DNA of 64,000 bases from Cinnamomum chago (taxonomy: Eukaryota > Streptophyta > Magnoliopsida > Laurales > Lauraceae). The stretch is from positions 36,800,001-36,864,000 of the forward strand of contig CP142460.1 in assembly GCA_038049695.1 (NCBI GenBank), read 5' to 3'. Positions within the stretch are counted from its first letter, which is position 1; every line of letters begins with the position of its first letter. A model generated the notes under the pieces. It did not search any database, was not told the origin of the DNA, and saw nothing but the letters and a program-made list of their open reading frames with translations. The translations under genes were made by a program, and so were the position numbers. Positions 9,060 to 20,505 of the stretch are shown one piece after another.

Positions 9060-11440
9060 CTCTTTGCACCACTCTAAGACTTTTACAAGTTATATCTTCT
9101 AGAGTTGGTGAGTCCTCAAAGTGATCTCTCAAGGACACATTTTCAAGACCTTAGGTGTATTTTCAAAGGTAGACTATTTGAGTAACCTTAAGGCCTTGAT
9201 ACCCCTAGACCAACCTATGCTTTTTAGTTATATCTTTTTGTTGGTCTTGTCACATTTGCATTTTGTTTCTTTAAAGTCACATCTTTTAAAATGCAATATT
9301 TCTTTGTGATCATTTGATTTTGACTTCATGAACTTTTTTAGTTATATCTCATGGTTTTCAAAATCCTTTGATTGCAATACTTTCATGATGGATTTGCATG
9401 TTGTTCATTTAGTAATATCTCTTATTGTGCATATCTATTCATGATCAATTGATTGTGATTACAAATGCTTTCTAGCTAGTTTTTCATGATCAATTGATGT
9501 TGGAAAATCATTTGATGTTTGTCATAGTTAAATCCTTTTTGGAAATCAAATGATTTGAAGCAACCTTAGTTTTCCATTGATTTACAAGTTATATCTTTTG
9601 ATATGGAAAATTTGTAAGTGTCTATTGTTTTTACAAATTGAAAACTTTACAATAGTACACTTCTTGTTTTTCAAATTCACTTGCTCTTAATTCTATAAAT
9701 GATTCTTTGTTGGAATTTCATACATTGAAGTGATTTGGAAAACTTTGGAAAATGTTCTAAGCTTTATTAGTTATATTTATAGAAGCATTTTCCTTGAATT
9801 TATTTCCTTGTGCCTAATTATGATTGTATCATTTGAAAGGAAATAATTTTTACAAACAATTTGCATCTTTGCTCATTGAGTTACATTCTTTATGCAAATT
9901 GATTTTGATGTCTTACATTGCATGGTTGGATATAGTTTCATTGATTTGCATGTTTGTGCCTAACTTGGTATATTCTCTTAGATGCATTTTGATGATTGTT
10001 TATGTGCTTTATAGTAAAATCTTGCATTTGAGCTTTTTATGTACATATGTGATTTTATGTGCTAAGCTCATTTGGTTTAAACCACATATCCTTTTCCATT
10101 GCATTGTAAGCATAGTACATTTGCTAAGAGTGGAGATGTTACATGATAGCTTAATGGATCATTTTAGATGAATTGGAATTAAACCATTGTTCTTAATAGG
10201 TATATCCATTTATGTGGTCCATCTTCATCTTTATGTGATCCATGATGTCTCTCTAACTTCATACCTTCTTGTGCTTACATAGTTATATTCTTTATTGATG
10301 ATATGGTATGAGTTAGATCTTGAGTGTTGATTGATCCTCTCTATGCAAATGTCAAAGTGTTCTATGTATGGTTGTGATCTTAGTTCTATTTGTTGAAACC
10401 ATACTAGAACTCAAATCCATCCTCTATGCTTTATAGTCATTTCTTTTTGGATGGTTATGATGTTGATTCATGTATATGCTATAAGTGATATCATCCTAAT
10501 ACATGTTTCAACTTCATAGTAGTGATCTTGATCATATGAAACTCTTTGAAATCCATTCCTCATATTTCTATGTGTTTGATGGATAACTTAGATGTTGAAT
10601 TCATATGATTTAGTCACTTTATAAATTGCATGCATTTCAAAGTCATATCCTTGTGCATTGCAATTTACCTTGTTCATCACTATGCTCAATAGTTATATCT
10701 TTATTAGTGATGAATATGCATTTATGATGCTTGATGGATTTTTGTCACATTCTTGCTCTTTATCATGTTATCAAATTCAATTAGTTTCAATTGGTATAAT
10801 GTTTGATTGATTTGATTTCTTGTGAATGTGATAAATCTTGTGTGCATTGGATTGAACTTGATAAGTAATATGGTTGTTCCATGTCACACACCATTAGCAT
10901 CATTATGCTCTTGTTGCCACCTCTCTTTGCTCATATAGGTATATCTCATGACCACCATGTTTATGTGTTCATAATATTGGTTGGTTATTAGTTGAGGTTG
11001 GCTTCATGTTTGAATTTCATTTCACTCTTTCATGCACCTTAATAAGTCATATTTATTGATTGAATGAAATGATTTTCAAAATCTTACATAGCATATGATT
11101 TTCATAAGTAATATTGATTGATGCTATGTTTGAGTAAACCCCATATCATGGATAGCTCTAATTTGGATTTTTCCTAATAGGTATATTTTTAAATCCATTT
11201 TAGAGTGATTGATTTAAATAGTCATATCCTAAATCTCAATTGGTATTCTTTGTCTTTCCAATTGATATCCATGATGGCTTTTCCCATAGACCTTGCTTTC
11301 TTTTGGCAATTTGATCATATGAGCTTGATAGTTAAATGAATCTAATCATTTCTTTGAAGTTGACCCTCACTTGGTTAAACCATCTTCTTCTTGTACCTAA
11401 TAGTTAAATCTTTGTCAAAAGTTTGACAAAAGGAGATAAT
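9060..11440 (+). repeat. Train of short inverted repeats filling the LARD-like interior
   Basis: No gene lies in this 2.4-kb stretch. It is a near-continuous row of imperfect hairpins with arms of 7-15 bases and loops of mostly 20-28 bases, many loops carrying a variant of AGTTATATCT. Arm pairs include 9208-9214/9240-9246, 9505-9516/9545-9556 (12 of 12), 9570-9577/9603-9610, 9800-9809/9837-9846, 9857-9866/9892-9901, 10462-10475/10499-10512, 10623-10634/10654-10666, 10673-10681/10706-10714, 11086-11094/11121-11129 and 11156-11170/11191-11205. Adjacent hairpins nearly abut. Function unknown. Confidence 0.8.
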
Positions 11441-12001
11441 GGATTGAGGGGGAGTGTAAACCTTCATAGGAAGTATTAGTTTTGATCAAATTGACCCTTG
11501 GATTGCCTTTGAGCCCTTAGAGACTACTACCTCACATGATAGCCTGTTATGTACTTCATTTTCGATTTCATTTGTTAACAGGTGCTACTAATGGTATTTT
11601 CCTTGTTTCATGTGTGTAGGTACCTTTGCAATTTAATGGCAAAGGGGGAGAAATTATGCAAGTTCTCAAAAGGGTAAAGAGAATGTCCAAGCTTCCAAAG
11701 GGGAGAGTTGTGTATGATCTTCTACAAAGGGAGAGAATGCATACCTTGCCAAAGGGAGAAAGAGGCATGGTCAAAGGGGGAGAGCTAATAGAAGAAAGAA
11801 AGCTTGGAGCTAAAGAAGATGCTTGGCCATAAAGAAAGAAAGATTGAAGAATGATCAAGCACCAAGCATCATGAAGAATGAAGAAAAGAGCTCAAGCTAA
11901 GAGAAGGAGCATCCAAGAAGATTTCAAGCCTTGTCCAGCTGAGGGGGAGCTGAAGACTAAGTGTGTATTTTCAGTGGTGAGTGAGTTTGCCATCAAATTG
12001 C
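11441..12001 (+). repeat. Purine-rich 3' interior with repeated PPT-like words
   Basis: AAAGGGGGAGA-like words recur near 11443, 11640, 11697, 11725, 11752, 11773 and 11943, before the true tract at 12002. A short open frame (11626-11832) is simply this purine-rich repeat read through and is not taken as a gene. Confidence 0.65.
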
Positions 12002-12013
12002 AAAGGGGGAGAT
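12002..12013 (+). other. Polypurine tract of LARD-like element
   Basis: AAAGGGGGAGAT immediately before the 3' LTR start TGTTAGGG. The form matches tracts of SIRE-type copia elements. Confidence 0.88.
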
Positions 12014-14361
12014 TGTTAGGGTTTTTATAGATTGCAATTTGATGGATGCATTATCATTCTAGCATCATGTGATTTACACACTTGCATTGGTTTTTAAATA
12101 AACTTGAAATCTAGTTTTATACATGCATTGGTTTTTAGATTTGGAAAAGTTTGTGTTATATGCATGTTTTGGTTCTAAACTTGGATGCATTGGTTTTAGA
12201 ACCCAAAACTCTTTTGAAAACCTATTTCATTGTGCATTATATTTGGAAAATCATCTTGTGATTTTAGGTTTGAGTTTTGCATACATTCATCACAAAAAGA
12301 ATCATTTGTGTATGCAATTTCTTTTGAAAAGAGTTTTCAAGAAATCAAGCAAGCCTTTGTTTTAAAAGTTTTGAAACTTTTTAGGCTTTTTATGTCATGT
12401 TTTAAAAACCATTAGAATCTTTAAAACATGTTTTCCAAGCTTGATTTAGTAGGCAAAAAGGTCCCCCAAGCAAAACCTTCATATATGCAAAAGTTGCATT
12501 TTTTGCAAAAAGGGGGGAGTCCCGGCAGTGTCGCCGGTCGACCGAGAGGCAGGTCTCGGTCGACCGAGACAACTGGAGGTAATTTCTGCAGTTTTGAACT
12601 GAAACCTCCAACGGTCAGAAATCTGACCGTTGTGCCTTCCCGGTCGACCGAGACCTCCTTGTCGGTCGACCGAGAACTAGCCGTTGGGCACTTTTTGCTA
12701 TAAATATGAGTTCTTTCCCTTGCCAAAAGTTGGGATTTTTAAGCCCCTCCTTGAGAGGTATTGAGGCATATCAAGAGGGAAAAGAACCAAGGGATGAAGG
12801 GGAAGATTAGGAAAGCTAAAGCTTGGATTAATGAAGTTAAACCACCAAGTAGGCTCTTCCTTTCTTAATCATATGTTTTCATGCTTTTGTTTTATTTTTG
12901 GTAAATCATTTCTAGCATGTTAAACTATGTTTGTGTTGTGTCCTTAACATGTTTTATGTTTTGAGTTGATTTAATTGTTTTGGATACAACACCATATGAT
13001 TCAATCCAAGTAGTACTTAAATTGGTAAATCAAAGTAGATCATGTTAATGAAAGAAACTTGGTAAATCATATGTAACATGATTCCTATACTTGGTTGAAT
13101 CTTTGGTTGTTGTTTTCCATCATAAGAAAATCACTTTCAAAAGTATCTTATGTTTTGGACTCAACTTCTTTACAAATCATATGTTTTCATGTTTTGTTTT
13201 ATCATTGGTAAATCTTAGTAACATGTTAACCTATGATGTGTTGTATCCTTAGCATGTGTTATATTTTGAATAGATCTATTGTTTTGGATACATCACCATT
13301 GATTCATCAAAGTAGTACTTTATCTTTGGTAAATCTAAGTAGATCATGTTAATGAAATATGTAACATGATTCATATACTTTGTTGAATCATTGGTTGTTG
13401 TTTTTCCATCATAAGAAAATCTCTTTCAAATGTATCTTATGTTTTGGATTCAACATCATTACAAATCATATGTGTATTATTGTTTTAAAGTTTCACAACT
13501 TGCATCACTTTGATAGGTAAATCATTTTCAAGTTGTCCTTATAATTACATATGATTTGTCCCCTCTTTTCAATCAAATCTATTTTTATGTTTTGAGCTAC
13601 ATTGATGATTTGATTGACATCCCTATGCATCACATGTTTTGAGCTAATCCATTTCATACAACTTGTGTAACTTTGATATCATTAACAAGTTGTTACTTTT
13701 AACATGTGATTGCATTACATCCTCAATCATAAATGTTTTATGAGCTAAAACTTTCAAAAGCCTTAGGCATACATTTATGAACTTTCATTTTCAAAATGAT
13801 TGAGGACCACACACACACACTTCATTTGTTTTCATCTTTGCATTCATAGTGTGAGTGTGTATTAGATTTTCACTTCCATATCCGCCTATTTAAGAGGCAA
13901 TGTAATGAGCTTAATTGAATCTCCATCAAGTGTATGTTAGACACTAAATTAGTGAGATAACCAACCTTTGGTTGAAGAGGTTATTGCTTAGCCTATAAAA
14001 GCATAATGTATAGGTTGATGTTAAGCCTTGAAAAACATCATTGTAAGGTTATTGCTTAGCCTTGGAAAGCATATTGTAAAGGTTATTGCTTAGCCTATTG
14101 AAAAGCATAAATAGTGGAAATCCGGTGGGGTGTTGGATCACAAGCCGGTAGTGGATGTAGGCATTGAGGCCGAACCACTATAAATACTTGTGTGATGGTG
14201 CTTGCTTTGTGGTGATTGTTTTTATTAGCTTCCGCATATTGTTTGATAATCATCACTTATGACTAGTTTGTTTTAAAGAAGTTAAAATTGTTAAAATTGG
14301 TCATAAAAGAAGCTCACCCTATTCACCCCCCCTCTAGGGTTCGGATCCCCATGGACTTACA
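12014..14361 (+). repeat. 3' LTR of LARD-like element
   Basis: Same length as 6570-8917 (2348 bp) and almost identical. It ends ACTTACA, followed by the TSD GTTAC (14362-14366), after which Tekay-A integrase resumes. Confidence 0.95.
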
Positions 14362-14365
14362 GTTA

Positions 14366-15466
14366 CAGCCTTTGGAAATTCCGGAGTGGAAATGGGAGCA
14401 CATTACCATGGATTTCGTCTCCGGTTTGCCTAATACTAAGAAGGGAAATAATGCAATTTGGATCATTGTAGATCGTCTGACAAAGTCTGCTCACTTCATT
14501 CCGATGAAGACAGGGAATATGATGCATATGGCACCACTTGCGAAGTTATTTGTTGATGAGATTGTTAGTAAGCATGGTCAGCCCGTCTCCATTACTTCAG
14601 ACAGAGACAGTAGGTTTGTTTCAAAGTTTTGGAAAACTCTTCATGAGTCGATGGGTACCAAACTCCAGTTCAGCACAGCTTATCATCCTCAGACCGATGG
14701 TCAGTCAGAAAGGACGATACAGACTCTCGAAGACATGTTGCGTGCTTGTGTATTGGATTTCAAGGTTCAGTGGGATGAATGCCTACCGCTTTGTGAATTT
14801 GCTTATAACAATAGTTACCACTCGAGCATCGGTATGGCACCTTTCGAGGCACTTTATGGTAGAAGATGCAGAACTCCGGTTTGCTGGGAAGAAGTCGGTG
14901 AACGTAGTTTTCATGGACCGACGATAGTTGGAGAGACAAGTGAAAAGGTCAAGTTGATTCAGGAAAGGTTGAAGATTGCCCGAAGTAGGCAGAAGAGTTA
15001 TGCAGACACTCGCAGAAGAGAATTGCAGTTTCAAGTGGGTGACAAGGTGTTTTTGAAAGTCTCACCAACTAGGGGGACATTGAGATTTGGACAAAAGGGC
15101 AAATTGTCTAGAAGGTTTATTGGTCCGTATGAGATTTTGAGCAAGATTGGAGATGTAGCTTATAGACTTGCGTTACCGCCGGAATTCTCCGGGGTACACA
15201 ATGTTTTTCACGTTTCGATGCTCAAGAAGTATGTCTCTAGTCCTGCGCACATTCTACAGCATGAGCCTTTGGAGATTCGGGAAGATGCTTCGTATGTGGA
15301 AAGACCGATCAAGATCGTTGACACCAAAGAGCAAGAATTGAGGAATTGGACGATTCATTGGGTCAAGGTACTTTGGGAAAATCACGAGCCAGAGGAAGCC
15401 ACCTGGGAATTGAGAGAGCAAGTGCAAAGGAAGTATCCACAGCTTTTACCAGAGGTAATTGTTTGA
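14366..15466 (+). CDS. gag-pol: Tekay-A gag-pol, C-terminal part (integrase core and chromodomain)
   Basis: Continuation of the frame begun at 3017, resuming after the nested element and its second GTTAC TSD (14362-14366); the last base of that repeat completes the interrupted Gln codon. The integrase catalytic core is visible: Asp in TMDF, Asp in ITSDRDS and Glu in GQSERT. Then come the GPYEI/VAYRLALP block typical of gypsy integrase C-termini and a chromodomain-like tail (VKVLWENH, EEATWE) near 15360-15410, which in this lineage is thought to steer integration to marked chromatin. No stop or frameshift is seen up to TGA at 15464-15466. A frame open from 14288 merely reads through the end of the inserted LTR. 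Confidence 0.94.
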   Translation, partial: QPLEIPEWKWEHITMDFVSGLPNTKKGNNAIWIIVDRLTKSAHFIPMKTGNMMHMAPLAKLFVDEIVSKHGQPVSITSDRDSRFVSKFWKTLHESMGTKLQFSTAYHPQTDGQSERTIQTLEDMLRACVLDFKVQWDECLPLCEFAYNNSYHSSIGMAPFEALYGRRCRTPVCWEEVGERSFHGPTIVGETSEKVKLIQERLKIARSRQKSYADTRRRELQFQVGDKVFLKVSPTRGTLRFGQKGKLSRRFIGPYEILSKIGDVAYRLALPPEFSGVHNVFHVSMLKKYVSSPAHILQHEPLEIREDASYVERPIKIVDTKEQELRNWTIHWVKVLWENHEPEEATWELREQVQRKYPQLLPEVIV

Positions 15467-15489
15467 TTTATTTGGTGGACCAAATATCC

Positions 15490-15503
15490 TAAGGGGTGGA
15501 GGA
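15490..15503 (+). other. Polypurine tract of Tekay-A
   Basis: TAAGGGGTGGAGGA lies directly before the 3' LTR start TGTTAGACCCCG. Such a tract primes plus-strand DNA synthesis. Tekay-B has the same tract on the minus strand at 47476-47489. Confidence 0.9.
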
Positions 15504-18461
15504 TGTTAGACCCCGACCCAGACCAATCCGATTAGTGTGTGATTAGTATGTGTTTAGTCCTAAGTGGGTTTAGTTATTGTTGGGTTAGAAGTGATTAGTT
15601 TTAGTCTTGGATATAGCTTTGGTAATTTTGAGAACGTTTAATATTAGTTAGACACACTCAGGATGGCCTGAGTGCACGTGTGAGCTTGGGAAGATCGTAT
15701 CGTTTTCCGTGTGAGTGTGGTTTTGATTTCATTTGAATGATCTTTTTATGTGTTACAACTTTCGTTTTAAGCCCATTCATGTTTGAGGCCCAAAAACCCA
15801 AGTTCTTGCCCAAAGAGGGTAAAATTGTCTTTCTTGCACAAATCTGGACACAATTTTCGAGATCTCAAAACTATGTCAAAAATATACTTTTCGGAAACTA
15901 GATATTTCGACGATCGTTTTATCCTTCTTCGTCGAAGTCATCCGAGGCCCACAAGATCGTGTTTTGACCATTTCAAGTTCAAGCTAAATGGGACCCATGA
16001 GTCATCACTTAAGTCCCCATCTCCCTCTCTCTCATTCATTTCCCAATCTCTGCAACTTTTGAGTCTAGGGCAAGAGAGAAAACCCCTTTTCTCCTTCATC
16101 TTCCTCACTTGGTTTGATCTAGCTAGAGAGCTCCAAACGAAATTCTAAGACTACCATTTTCTTCATCTCCTTGCAAGCTCTCCATTGATACAATTTTCTT
16201 AAGGTTTCAAGTTGGGAAAGCTCTCCATTCTCTTCCATCTCTCTTGTTTGACCTTCTCTAGGTAAGAGCTTCAACCCATATTTTTCATGGAGTCATTTTA
16301 GTTCCTTAAGATCATGTTTTTCATGTTTTCGAACCCTATTTGGAAAATGGGTTCCTTGTTTCCATTTTGAGTGAGTTTTGTGTATTTTCTTGTTTTGCTT
16401 GTAGTGTGAGATTAGCTTGTGTGAAGAGCTTGGAGGAGAGTGTTTAGCATTTGGGCAAGGCAAGTAATCTCTATAGGATCATGGTGCATGTTTATTTGAA
16501 GCTACATTGTTGTTTTAGAAATTTTGTGCATGAATATGTTTACAAGCTTGATGATTTTGTTTTCATGAGTTTGGATGTGTGTTTTGTCCCTTGGAGAGTA
16601 TGTAGACTCAGGGAATATAAGTGGAATGAGAATGAATGGAAGGGAAAGAAGAGAAATGTGAAAAATCTGTGCTGAAACGCATTCCCGTGCACTGGCGGTC
16701 AGCACAGCGGTCAGCTCACGGCTAGCCGCCTGTGCCCACTGCGGCTAACCGCAGGCTGACCGAGCTCAGCGGTTCCTTCTCCAGAAGCTAGCATTTTCGC
16801 CTGGGTTCAGCGGTCAGCTCCGCGGTCAGCCCACGGCTAACCGCCAGTTCCACTTGCGGTTAACCGTAGGCCGACCGAGGATTTCGGTTCCTTTTCCAGA
16901 AGCTGACATTTCGACCATATTTCGCGGTCAGCTACACGGTTAGCTAGCGGCTAGCCGCCTCATCCCATCACGGCTAACCGCCGGCCGACCGTGCATGGCG
17001 GTTCCTTTTCCCGAGAGCAAAACCCAGATTTGCATTCCAGCGGTCAGCCTGGCGGTCACCTAGCGGCTAGCCGCCAAACCCCAGTTCGGCTAACCGCCAC
17101 CTGACCGCGAGGTGACCGAAATTCACTGTTCGTGTATTTTTAAGAGTTTTGCAAGAATGAAAAACTAGAACATGTTAGGTGACTTCTAACCTGATATTGT
17201 GCACTTGGAACCCAAGATGTCTTTGAACTTCCGGGGCATCAATTCCTTTCTAAATTTCCAATACTTGGGTCTCAATTGCACAAGGATCAATCAAAGGTCA
17301 TTACGTGTGCTCGATAAGCTTTGTGTTCGTGTTTTGGTTTTTGATATAATGAATATCATCGTGAACTCGTTTTGAAATACTAGTACAAGCTTGTTTTGAA
17401 GTTTTGTTTCAAGAAAAAGGGGATCACTTCCTAAGCGTGTTTTTGCATAAATATTATGCCTCGTGCTAGTCGTGCTCGTCGTGTTTGATAAGTGATTTCC
17501 CCCTTTCTACCTCGTCGTGCTTGATCGTGCTTTGCGTGTTTTGTGCATTCATGAACTAAGTAAACACCACTGAGCTTAGACTGCCCTCTCGGTTTGATCC
17601 ACTGTCTGGGGGTCTTTAAACATGTGGACTGTCTGCAGACTGGTCGTGTATTTATTACACATCGTGCGTGTCCGGTTCCGCGGCCGGAATCCCCGTATAT
17701 GTGGGAATCGTGTCGTGCTTATATTATGTATATCGTGCTTGTCGTGCGTGCTTGCTCTTTTCATCATATAGATGATAGAGAAAGGATGGGCTCTTTGTGG
17801 ATTGTAACTTTTCATGATATATTTAGTACTCATGCTAGTTTGTTTTGATACCTCAGCTATTGTGACAGTTCAAATCAAGTATTCGATTTCAAGTGTTTTT
17901 CCAAAGTATTATTTTCATGTTCATGCCTATATTGATTACCTGCCAAACCGTCGTGTTTGACCCTTGCTTGTTGGTGCCCAGGTGCAGGAGACGTTGCCTT
18001 TGAGGAGGAGCGTCAGGAGGAGGCTTGTGAGCCAACTCCCGTGAGAGAGTGGCAGCCCGACGATGTCATCTAGATGTCGGTCTGGTTCTTGAGTTTCGTC
18101 ACATTTTGTCTTGGGGTTTCTTTTGATTATTTTGAGAAATGTATTGACCTTTGTAGGTCTCTTATGGGTTGTAACCAAACTTAACTTACCTTCGTGTTAG
18201 TCTTAGAACTTGAATATTAATGGGAATGCCATGTTAGCTTTCTTTCCTTGATACCATACCTTGTTAGTGAATGTTATGGCCCTTAAGAATTTTATTGGGG
18301 CTCATCATGATGTGTTTTGCTACACGCTTCCGCAAATCGTGTACGTGTGAGTCAGATTCCGCGTGTCCTTGGGAATCCTCACCGCGGGAACCTGTGGGAA
18401 AGTATATCATCAATGTAACACCAACGTCGCGGGGCCCGGGATCCGTTCCGGGGTCGCGACA
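15504..18461 (+). repeat. 3' LTR of Tekay-A (complete, 2958 bp)
   Basis: It runs from TGTTAGACCCCGACCC to GGGGTCGCGACA; the ends form an imperfect inverted repeat (TGT..CCCCGAC / GTCGCGACA). It is nearly identical to 1-2855. Inside are the conserved hairpin at 15906-15936, the palindrome cassette at 16696-17116 and the DDVI-stop reading frame at 17984-18073. Confidence 0.95.
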
Positions 18462-19830
18462 ATATACCTATCAAAGTAAGGCAAGTTGTGAAACATTAAA
18501 ACAATAATACACATATGATTTGTAATGATGTTGAATCCAAAACATAAGATACATTTGAAAGAGATTTTCTTATGATGGAAAACAACAACCAAAGATTCAA
18601 CAAAGTATATGAATCATGTTACATATTTCATTAACATGATCTACTTAGATTTACCAAAGATAAAGTACTACTTTGATGAATCAATGGTGATGTATCCAAA
18701 ACAATAGATCTATTCAAAATATAACACATGCTAAGGATACAACAAATCATAGATTAACATGTTACAAAGATTTACCAATGATAAAACAAAACATGAAAAC
18801 ATATGATTTGTAAAGAAGTTGAATCCAAAACATAAGATAGCTTTGAAAGTGATTTTCTTATGATGGAAAACAACAACAAAGATTCAACCAAGTATATGGA
18901 TCATGTTACATATAATTCCAAAGGTTTTTCCATTAACATGATCTACTTAGATTTACAAAAGTTAAGTACTACTTGGATTGAATCATATGGTGTTGTATCC
19001 AAAACAATAAATCAACTCAAAACATAACACATGTTAAGGACACAACACAAACATAGTATAACATGCTAGAAATGATTTACCAAAAATAAAACAAAGCATG
19101 AAAACATATGATTAAGGAAGGAAGAGCCTACTTGGTGGTTTAACTTCATTAATCCAAGCTTTAGCTTTCCTAATCATCCCCTTCATCCCTTGGTTCTTTT
19201 CCCTTTTGATATGCCTCAATACCTCTCAAGGAGGGGCTTAAAAATCCCAACTTTTGGAAAGGGAAAGAACTCATTTTTATAGCCAAAACAGCCCAACGGC
19301 TAGTTTACCCGGTTAACCCCATGACAGGCCGGTTAACCGGGTAAGCCAACGGTCAGAAAAAGAGCCGTTGGCTCAGGAGCCCGGTTGACCTGCCCTGTGT
19401 GGCCGGTTAACCGGGCCTCTTGGCCGGTTGACCGGACACACATGGCCGGTTGACCGGGCCTGCCCAAAATTTCCATTTTTTGGGTTTCTTGAAGATTTTC
19501 TTTGGGGATCTTTTGGGCCATTGAAATCAAGCATTTTCACATGTTTTAAATCATTCTAAGATGTATAAAAACATGAAACAAAAAGCCTAAAAGGATTCAA
19601 AGACTTTTAAAACAAAGGCTTGCTTGATTTCTTGAAAACTCTTTCTTAAAACAAATGCATCCAAGATTGAAAACAAAACATGCATAAACCAATACTTTTA
19701 CAACTCTTTAAAAACAATGCATGTATAAAACAAGATTTCAAGATTTCTTTAAATCAATGCAAGTGTGTAAATCAAATGATGCTTGAATGAAGATGCATCC
19801 ATCAAATTGCAACCTACAAAATTCCTAACA
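18462..19830 (-). repeat. Truncated inverted LTR of the LARD superfamily
   Basis: Read on the minus strand it starts TGTTAGGAATTTTGTAGG at 19830 and follows the LARD-like LTR: TTGCAATTTGATGGATGCAT, a palindrome cassette, a TATA box (about 19274-19281), then the GGTAAATC-rich hairpin region. It stops at 18462, where Tekay-A begins, at a point matching roughly 8067 of the 5' LTR. The rest should lie left of the window beyond Tekay-A. Confidence 0.88.
19310..19470 (-). repeat. Palindrome cassette (CCGGTTAACCGG / CCGGTTGACCGG)
   Basis: Six or more copies of CCGGTTAACCGG-like words, some with GAC in place of AAC. It takes the place of the GGTCGACC array found at the same position in the LARD-like LTR. 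Confidence 0.8.
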
Positions 19831-19956
19831 TACTCCACCATGTAAGGGCGCACTATATTTTCGCATGTCTTCAATTTATCTTAGTAGTCATTTTATATCC
19901 ACTTGTGTGCTCATTAAATATTATTTGTCATTTAATCCGTCCGCTTTTATGGATTT

Positions 19957-20505
19957 AGGGGTCATTGGCTTCTATTAGTCATTGATATGACATCAATGGA
20001 AGTGTTCTGGTTGGACTCTTTGATACGAAAGGTTGTTGACTTGAATGTAAAGGTCATAGTGAATGAGTGAGTAGTCCATTAATTCTTCTTGTTCATTTGT
20101 TTTCAAGGCTTCTCTTTTAAAATACTAAGTCTTAATGGATATCGTTGTGTGAAGTGCAATGAAAGTGGCAGCTATGGAAATGGGAAAAAGAATTAAAGGA
20201 AATCCGACTTGGGAATTGGTGAAGGTGAGCAATGAATAATTGTGTTTATGATATCACACATACAACATAATCCTTTTTGTATGCTTTTTATGGTCTCTAT
20301 GTAGTGCCCTAAGCAATCGGGGAAAAAGGAATACGGGGTTTATGTAATGAAATTTATGAAGCATCTTATGGAAGATCCTCTCGTGTCGACAAAATCTAAG
20401 TTGAAAGAACTTGGGGAGGCAGCGACATATGGCGACGAGGAGCTTAATGATTTACGTTTGGAGTTAGTTGAATACATTTTAGATTTTATCAACAATGGAG
20501 AATAG
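19957..20505 (+). pseudogene. Ulp1-like C48 protease fragment of a DNA transposon
   Basis: Two separated pieces match the C-terminal core of plant transposon Ulp1-like cysteine proteases. Near 19963 the frame reads HWLLLVIDM then FWLDSL, the His motif and its usual follow-up. After a gap, an exon ending GNPTWELVK (20224) joins across an 80-bp intron (GTGAGC at 20225, AG at 20303-20304) to CPKQSGKKEYGVYVMKFM and runs to TAG at 20503-20505. Family members have Cys where this copy has Tyr (TAC, in KEYG), so the catalytic Cys is lost. Such proteases are carried by plant CACTA and Mutator elements. No intact N-terminal part is seen. Confidence 0.7.

Larger units (their letters stand above)
6570..14361 (+). 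mobile_element. Non-coding LTR retrotransposon (LARD-like), 7792 bp
   Basis: Two 2348-bp LTRs (6570-8917 and 12014-14361) bound a 3.1-kb interior with no gag or pol. The primer site, the polypurine tract and a perfect 5-bp TSD (GTTAC at 6565-6569 and 14362-14366) show it moved as a complete element. I found a single LTR difference by eye (6910 A versus 12354 C), so insertion is very recent and enzymes must come from a partner. The tract AAAGGGGGAGAT resembles that of SIRE/Maximus-type copia elements, so copia-type help is a reasonable but unproven guess. It interrupts Tekay-A integrase. Confidence 0.95.
1..18461 (+). mobile_element. Tekay-A: Ty3/gypsy chromovirus with nested insertion
   Basis: A full-length LTR retrotransposon whose first ~104 bases lie left of the window, judged by comparison with its 3' LTR. 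In order: 5' LTR, initiator-Met primer site, gag-pol frame, polypurine tract, 3' LTR. The 7792-bp element at 6570-14361 splits pol inside integrase; without it and one TSD the element would be about 10.8 kb. Gag, protease, RT, RNase H and integrase in this order, plus a C-terminal chromodomain-like segment, place it in the Tekay/Del chromovirus lineage. By eye the LTRs differ at about six positions plus a one-base indel, so insertion is recent. The 3' flank is ATATA; the 5' TSD is outside the window. Confidence 0.93.

Noticed and set aside
11626..11832. 68-codon frame in the LARD-like interior
   Set aside because: It only reads through repeated purine-rich PPT-like words; no conservation evidence.
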